Positions 59,203 through 64,000 of a DNA stretch of 64,000 nucleotides are shown here, piece by piece. The first letter of the stretch is position 1; each line of letters begins with the position of its first letter. Source of the stretch: Thiobacillus denitrificans ATCC 25259 (lineage in GTDB: Bacteria; Pseudomonadota; Gammaproteobacteria; Burkholderiales; Thiobacillaceae); assembly GCF_000012745.1 (NCBI RefSeq), contig NC_007404.1, positions 2,418,001 through 2,482,000 of the forward strand, written 5' to 3'. A model generated the notes under the pieces. It made no database searches and had not been told where the DNA came from. It saw only the letters and a list, made by a program, of their open reading frames with translations. The position numbers were made by a program, and so were the translations under genes.

Positions 59203-60903
59203 TCAGCGGCCGATTGCCCGCGCGGCGGTGCCGCGACGCTTCTGAGGTGACGCGGCCGGCATCAGCCGCGGCGCGGGGCGCGTTCCTGCCGGCTGGGAGC
59301 GCGCGCGCCCTCGCCCGAGGCTGAACACCCCGACAGCCTGAGCGAGCCGGTCTGCCTGTTCGTGCAGGCTTTGCGCGGCGGCGGCCGCCTCCTCGACGAG
59401 CGCCGCGTTTTGCTGCGTGATTTCGTCCATCTGCCCGACCGCCTCGTTGACCTGCTCGATGCCCGCGTGCTGCTCCTGGCTCGCGGTCGCGATGCCGCCG
59501 ACGATCCCGGCGACGAGTTCGACCGAGGTGACGATATCGTCCATCGCCTCCCCGGCCTGGTCGACGAGTTTGGCGCCCTGCTCAACTTTTTCGACCGAGT
59601 CGCCGATCAGGTCCTTGATTTCCCGCGCGGCGAGCGTCGAGCGCTGCGCGAGATGCCTGACCTCGGTGGCGACGACGGCGAAGCCCCGCCCCTGCTCGCC
59701 GGCGCGCGCCGCCTCGACCGCCGCGTTCAGGGCGAGGATGTTGGTCTGGAACGCGATCCCGTCGATGACGCTGATGATGTCGGAGATGCGCGCCGAACTC
59801 GCCTTGATCGACGTCATCGTGTCGACGACCTGATTGACGACGCCGCCGCCCTTGACTGCGATATCGGTCGCCGCGTCGGCGAGCTGGTTGGCGTGGCGCG
59901 CGTGCTCGGCGTTCTGCTTGACCGTACCCGTGAGTTCCTCCATCGACGCCGCGGTCTGTTCCAGATTCGACGCCTGCGATTCGGTCCGTCCTGCCAGATC
60001 CGCGTTACCGGCCGCGATCTCGCCCGTTGCGACACGAATACTGCCGACGTTGGAACCGATGTCGCTCAGCACGGCGACCATGTTCGCCGTCATCTGCTGC
60101 AGCGCGAGCATCAGTTGCCCGGTTTCCTCCCACGCCGTCACTTCGAAGCGGTGCGACAGGTCACCGCCCGCGATCGCACGGGCGACACCCAGCGCGCGGT
60201 CGAGCGGGCGCAGGATCGTGCGCGAAATGAAGTAGCCGAACAGCAGCGTCAGCACGGCACCGACCGCGCCGGCAGCCGCCACGACGGTCGGGATGACGCT
60301 GTCGACGCCGGCGGCGCGGGCGAGCGCGCTCGTCTCGTACCAGCCGAACACCCCGCCCGCGAGCATCAGCGTCGCGCCGATTGCGGTGCTCAGCAGGATG
60401 CGCGTATTGACCGGGATGCGGCGGAACGCCAGCAGACGACCGACCAGGCCGCCGCGTGACACGACGCCACGGCGGATTTCGAGGCGCTTCGGCGACCCTT
60501 CGCGCAACTGCCGATACAGCTGCTCCGCCTCGGCGATCTGTTCGCGGGTCGGTCTGGTGCGTACCGACAGGAAGCCGCTCAGAACGCCATCTTCGCGGAC
60601 CGGAGTGACGTTCGCCTGGACCCAGTAGAAATCGCCGTTCTTGCGCCGGTTCTTCACGAGCCCGGTCCACGGCAGCCCCGCCTGCAGGGTTGACCAGAGG
60701 TCGGCAAAGGCCTCCGGCGGCATGTCCGGGTGGCGAACGAGGTTGTGCGGCTGGCCGATGAGTTCCGCCTCGGTGTAGCCGCTCGCCTCGACGAACGCCG
60801 GGTTGGCGTAGACGATCACCCCCTCGCGATCGGTCTTGGAAACGAGCGTGTCGCCCTCGCTCAGTTCGTAGGCATGGTTCGTAACGGGCAGATTGACGCG
60901 CAT
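59203..60903 (-). CDS. PAS-domain methyl-accepting chemotaxis protein (Aer-like)
   Basis: A 566-residue receptor. The N-terminal PAS domain (residues ~15-120, TDREGVIVYANPAFVEASGYTEAELIGQPHNLVRHPDMPPEAF) is of the Aer/redox type and precedes two adjacent membrane spans, so sensing is cytosolic. A HAMP domain (ISRTILRPLDRALGVARAIAGGDLSHRF) and the signalling hairpin (GIAFQTNILALNAAVEAARAGEQGRGFAVVATEVRHLAQRS) follow. The ATG at 60901-60903 was chosen; the frame extends upstream without homology. FAD binding is probable by family but not proven. Confidence 0.92.
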   Translation of the reverse strand: MRVNLPVTNHAYELSEGDTLVSKTDREGVIVYANPAFVEASGYTEAELIGQPHNLVRHPDMPPEAFADLWSTLQAGLPWTGLVKNRRKNGDFYWVQANVTPVREDGVLSGFLSVRTRPTREQIAEAEQLYRQLREGSPKRLEIRRGVVSRGGLVGRLLAFRRIPVNTRILLSTAIGATLMLAGGVFGWYETSALARAAGVDSVIPTVVAAAGAVGAVLTLLFGYFISRTILRPLDRALGVARAIAGGDLSHRFEVTAWEETGQLMLALQQMTANMVAVLSDIGSNVGSIRVATGEIAAGNADLAGRTESQASNLEQTAASMEELTGTVKQNAEHARHANQLADAATDIAVKGGGVVNQVVDTMTSIKASSARISDIISVIDGIAFQTNILALNAAVEAARAGEQGRGFAVVATEVRHLAQRSTLAAREIKDLIGDSVEKVEQGAKLVDQAGEAMDDIVTSVELVAGIVGGIATASQEQHAGIEQVNEAVGQMDEITQQNAALVEEAAAAAQSLHEQADRLAQAVGVFSLGRGRARSQPAGTRPAPRLMPAASPQKRRGTAARAIGR

Positions 60904-61110
60904 GGCTGGCGATGTGTAGTGAATGTTATCTGGAGCGCAGCCGGCCCGCTTCACGCGTGAGCAAAACCGAGGAGCGTTGGCATGCCGGTCGGGGCGGACC
61001 CGCCTGCCCGATTCGGCATATCGTGATATGTATATCGTCATTGTCCGAGAAAACTTTAGGCCGCCGCGGTCTGCGGCCGCGGAGATGCGTCGGTTCTGTG
61101 TCGCCGGCCG

Positions 61111-61575
61111 TCACCCCCCGCCGGCAAACCCGTTCTGCCGCCAAGCCTCGAACACCACGACGCTGACCGCGTTGGAAAGATTGAGGCTGCGCGAACCCGG
61201 CAGCATCGGCAGACGCAGCCGTTGGTCGACGTCGAAATGCGCGAGCAGGTCGGCCGGCAGGCCGCGGGACTCGGGGCCGAACAGCAGCACGTCGCCGGCC
61301 TCGAACGCCACGCTCGCATAGCTGCGACTGCCCCGGGTCGTGAGCGCGAACCAGCGCCGGCCGGCGAGGGCCTCCTGCACCGCGGTCCAGTCGGCATGCA
61401 CGTGGACGCTTGCCATGTCGTGATAGTCGAGCCCGGCGCGTACAAGCTGCTTGTCCGACAGGTCGAAGCCGAGCGGCTCGACGAGGTGCAGGCGCGCGCC
61501 GGTGTTGGCGGCGAGGCGGATCAGATTGCCGGTATTGGGCGGGATTTCGGGCTGATATAAAACAATGTCAAACAT
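61111..61575 (-). CDS. trmL: tRNA (cytidine(34)/uridine(34)-2'-O)-methyltransferase TrmL
   Basis: SPOUT methyltransferase modifying the wobble base of tRNA-Leu isoacceptors. The 154-residue protein has FDIVLYQPEIPPNTGNLIRLAANTG, LLFGPESRGLP and SLNLSNAVSVVVFEAWRQ, the three family motifs. It starts at the ATG at 61573-61575 after AGGG and is divergent from gshA. Confidence 0.95.
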   Translation of the reverse strand: MFDIVLYQPEIPPNTGNLIRLAANTGARLHLVEPLGFDLSDKQLVRAGLDYHDMASVHVHADWTAVQEALAGRRWFALTTRGSRSYASVAFEAGDVLLFGPESRGLPADLLAHFDVDQRLRLPMLPGSRSLNLSNAVSVVVFEAWRQNGFAGGG

Positions 61576-61619
61576 CGGGCTTGCCCTAAAATAAAACATT
61601 CTCGGAGTCCGCCTATTCT

Positions 61620-62900
61620 ATGGTTCCTTACCTCACGACCGCCCTCACCGGGCCCTTGCTGGAACTCGAAAAACGCCTGCTCGACGCGCAGCCGACGATC
61701 GAGCACTGGTTCCGCCAGCAATGGAAGGAGCAGGCCGCGCCCTTCTATACCTCGGTCGACATCCGCAACGCGGGCTTCAAGCTCGCGCCCGTCGACACCA
61801 ATCTCTTTCCAGGCGGCTTCAACAATCTCAACCCGTCGTTCATGTCGCTGTCGATCCATGCGGCGATGGGTGCCGTCGAAAAGATCTGCCCCGACGCGCA
61901 GCGCCTGCTGCTGATCCCCGAGAATCACACGCGCAACAGCTTCTATCTGCAAAACGTCGCCGTGCTCGCGCACATCCTGCGCCAGACCGGGCTCATCGTG
62001 CGTATCGGCACGCTGATTCCGGACATCACCGAGCCGACCACGCTGCAGCTTCCGGGCGGCGCGCAGCTGACGCTCGAGCCGCTGGTGCGCACGGGCGACC
62101 GCATCGGCCTCGACGGCTTCGATCCCTGCGCGGTATTGCTCAACAACGACCTCTCCGCGGGCGCGCCCGAGATTCTCAAGGGCATCGAACAGACGATCAT
62201 GCCGCCTTTACACGCGGGCTGGGCGACGCGCCGCAAGTCGCGACATTTCAGGGCCTACGAAAACGTCGCCATCGAGTTCGCGCGCCTGATCGACATCGAC
62301 CCCTGGCTGATCGACCCCTATTTCACGCATTGCGGCAAGATCGATTTCCAGGCGCGCCAGGGCGAGGACTGCCTCGCGGAGAAAGTCGGGCAGATGCTCG
62401 AGAAAATCCGCGCCAAGTACGACGAATACGGCATCGACCAGCCGCCCTTCGTCATCGTCAAGGCCGACGCCGGCACCTACGGCATGGGCATCATGACCGT
62501 GAAGTCGCCCGATGACGTGCGCGAACTCAACCGCAAGCAGCGCAACAAGATGGCCGTCATCAAGGAAGGGCTCGAAGTCAGCGAGGTCCTGATCCAGGAA
62601 GGCGTCTACACCTTCGAGAGCATCAACGAAGCGGTTGCCGAACCGGTCGTCTACATGCTCGACCATTTCGTCGTCGGCGGTTTCTATCGCGTCCACACCG
62701 GACGCGGCGCCGACGAGAACCTCAACAGCCCGGGCATGCATTTCGTGCCGCTCGCGTTCGACGACACCTGCGTGATGCCCGACAGCAACGCGAGCCCCGA
62801 CGCCAGCCCCAACCGCTTCTACGCCTACGGCGTCGTCGCGCGCCTGGCGATGCTCGCCGCCTCGATCGAACTCGACGAAGCCTTGAACGAGACGGCATGA
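61620..62900 (+). CDS. gshA: Glutamate--cysteine ligase (ATP-grasp, ferrooxidans-type family)
   Basis: First enzyme of glutathione synthesis. The 426-residue protein belongs to the GshA family described from acidithiobacilli and thiobacilli, distinct from the E. coli GshA fold. Features include VDTNLFPGGFNNLNP, IPENHTRNSFY, FVIVKADAGTYGMGIMTV (ATP-grasp) and VLIQEGVYT. It overlaps gshB by 4 bases, forming a glutathione operon. Its product glutathione would supply the Grx-related genes of the sulfur island and substrates of the downstream GFA-like protein. Confidence 0.93.
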   Translation: MVPYLTTALTGPLLELEKRLLDAQPTIEHWFRQQWKEQAAPFYTSVDIRNAGFKLAPVDTNLFPGGFNNLNPSFMSLSIHAAMGAVEKICPDAQRLLLIPENHTRNSFYLQNVAVLAHILRQTGLIVRIGTLIPDITEPTTLQLPGGAQLTLEPLVRTGDRIGLDGFDPCAVLLNNDLSAGAPEILKGIEQTIMPPLHAGWATRRKSRHFRAYENVAIEFARLIDIDPWLIDPYFTHCGKIDFQARQGEDCLAEKVGQMLEKIRAKYDEYGIDQPPFVIVKADAGTYGMGIMTVKSPDDVRELNRKQRNKMAVIKEGLEVSEVLIQEGVYTFESINEAVAEPVVYMLDHFVVGGFYRVHTGRGADENLNSPGMHFVPLAFDDTCVMPDSNASPDASPNRFYAYGVVARLAMLAASIELDEALNETA

Positions 62901-63841
62901 AGCTGCTGTTCGTCGTCGATCCGCTGGCGAGCCTCAAGCCGTACAAGGACAGTTCGGTCGCGATGATGCGCGCGGCCTGTGCGCGCGGCCACGCCGTGTT
63001 CGCGGCCGAAGCACGCGCGCTGCTGGTGCGCGACGGAGTCGCGCGGTCGCGCGCCGACGCCGTCGAGACGCGCGGCGACGACGATTGGTATCGCGTGACC
63101 GAAACGCGCGAATTCGCGCTCACGGATTTCGATGCCGTTGTGATGCGCGCCGACCCGCCGGTCGACGTCGACTACCTGCTCGCGACCCACCTGCTCGGCG
63201 TCGCCGAGACCAACGGCGCGCGCGTGCTGAACCGGCCGCGCGCGCTGCGCGACTTCAACGAAAAACTCGCCATCCTCGAGTTTCCGCAATTTGTCGCCCC
63301 GACGCTGGTTTCGGCCGACGCGACAGAAATCGCCCACTTCCTCGCCGCCCACGCCGACATCATCGTCAAGCCGCTCACCGAGATGGGCGGCAGCGGCGTC
63401 TTCCGCCTCGGCGTTTCCGACCCGAACCGCAACGCCATCCTCGAAACGCTCACCCGACGCGGCAGCCGGCCGATCATGGCGCAGCGTTATCTGCCGGCGA
63501 TCAGCGAAGGCGACAAGCGCATCCTGCTGATCGACGGCGAGGTGGTGCCGTGGGCCCTCGCGCGGATTCCGCTGACGGGCGAGACGCGCGGCAATCTCGC
63601 CGCGGGCGGCACGGCGCGTGCCCAGCCGCTTTCGGAACGCGACCGCGAGATCGCCGAGACGATCGCGCCCTGGGTGCGCTCGCAAGGCATCTTCCTCGCC
63701 GGCCTCGACGTGATCGGCGACTGCCTCACCGAAATCAACGTCACGAGCCCGACCGGCTTTCAGGAAATCACGGCGCAGAGCGGCCACGACGTCGCGGACC
63801 AGTTCATCGCCGCGATCGAGCGTGCCACGCGTCCGGAATAA
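62897..63841 (+). CDS. gshB: Glutathione synthetase
   Basis: Joins gamma-glutamylcysteine and glycine. The 314-residue ATP-grasp enzyme starts MKLLFVVDPLASLKPYKDSSVAMM and contains DIIVKPLTEMGGSGVFR, YLPAISEGDKRILLIDGE, RGNLAAGGTA and INVTSPTGFQEI, matching E. coli GshB in order and size. The ATG overlaps the gshA stop (ATGA). Confidence 0.96.
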   Translation: MKLLFVVDPLASLKPYKDSSVAMMRAACARGHAVFAAEARALLVRDGVARSRADAVETRGDDDWYRVTETREFALTDFDAVVMRADPPVDVDYLLATHLLGVAETNGARVLNRPRALRDFNEKLAILEFPQFVAPTLVSADATEIAHFLAAHADIIVKPLTEMGGSGVFRLGVSDPNRNAILETLTRRGSRPIMAQRYLPAISEGDKRILLIDGEVVPWALARIPLTGETRGNLAAGGTARAQPLSERDREIAETIAPWVRSQGIFLAGLDVIGDCLTEINVTSPTGFQEITAQSGHDVADQFIAAIERATRPE

Positions 63842-63852
63842 GGCCGGTGCGG

Positions 63853-64000
63853 TGACCAGCATCCTCGGCACCTGCCTGTGCGGCCAGATCGAATTCAGGG
63901 TATCCGGCCCGTTTCCCGGGCTCTATCAATGTCATTGCTCCCTGTGCAGAAAGGCGAGCGGCTCGGCTGCCAACGCTGCGCTCATCGTACGGCACGAAAA
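63853..64000 (+). CDS. GFA/CENP-V family zinc protein (partial, runs off the window)
   Basis: The first 49 codons of a gene cut by the window end. From a GTG at 63853 the product begins VTSILGTCLCGQIEFRVSGP and continues QCHCSLCRKASGS. The cysteine pattern CxCG...CHCSxCRK is the zinc-binding signature of GFA (glutathione-dependent formaldehyde-activating-like) proteins. It follows gshB by 11 bases and is probably co-transcribed with gshA-gshB. A true formaldehyde role for most members is unproven. Confidence 0.82.

Overview
The window is a chromosomal segment of a GC-rich betaproteobacterium. Coding density is very high, genes frequently start with GTG or TTG, and many neighbours share ATGA-type stop/start overlaps. 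The gene set is betaproteobacterial housekeeping: rpsU-yqeY-dnaG-rpoD, rpsP-rimM-trmD-rplS, glyQ-glyS, pilB-pilC-pilD next to coaE-zapD-yacG, and an OmpR/EnvZ-type pair. GshA belongs to the ATP-grasp family first defined in acidophilic and sulfur-oxidising thiobacilli, and sulfur/thiol genes recur. A Thiobacillus-like organism is therefore a reasonable inference, but it is not proven. No IS element, prophage, CRISPR array or rRNA is visible.

Layout. 0.1-5.1 kb (minus strand): YgjP-type metalloprotease, plsC, gmhB, glyS, glyQ. 5.2-8.9 kb: a Tat-exported molybdopterin protein with a cytochrome b partner, then an ABC-F ATPase. 8.9-9.5 kb: a sigma-54-type promoter with an upstream palindrome, preceding two overlapping small ORFs whose products resemble each other. 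9.5-13.0 kb: an OmpR/EnvZ-like pair divergent from three small exported proteins, one extremely histidine-rich. 13.0-17.9 kb: ferredoxin-NADP reductase, rtcB, a single ORF fusing CCA-adding enzyme to archease, and an NDUFA9-like SDR. 18-24 kb: slt, ilvA, rpiA, yacG, zapD, coaE. 24-30 kb: pilD, pilC, pilB, a CorC/HlyC-type CBS protein, a CcsA-like protein. 30-33.5 kb: ffh, then rpsP-rimM-trmD-rplS with a strong terminator. 33.5-39.4 kb: ogt, xerD, an M14-type deacylase, a TSUP permease, folB, plsY, an unknown membrane protein, tsaD. 39.5-45.9 kb: the macromolecular-synthesis cluster, a tRNA with CAU anticodon, slmA, moeB and a small unknown. 46-50.2 kb: ctpA, envC, gpmI. 50.3-57 kb: a SqrR/BigR/YgaV-like persulfide-sensor candidate, an RND pump without an outer-membrane channel, DUF2892, rhodanese, glutaredoxin and thioredoxin-2. 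57-64 kb: secB, an SH3 protein, gpsA, an EAL-domain remnant, a PAS-chemoreceptor, trmL, gshA, gshB and the start of a GFA-family gene.

Three observations stand out. (1) CCA-adding enzyme and archease are one polypeptide encoded one base upstream of rtcB, forming an apparent tRNA-repair unit. (2) A sigma-54-type promoter precedes two tandem, mutually similar proteins of about 52 residues with no recognised family. (3) A dithiol ArsR regulator with the SqrR/BigR cysteine spacing lies at the head of an RND, DUF2892, rhodanese, glutaredoxin and thioredoxin series, resembling a split and expanded YgaV/YgaP locus. All assignments were made by reading motifs; no database search was run.
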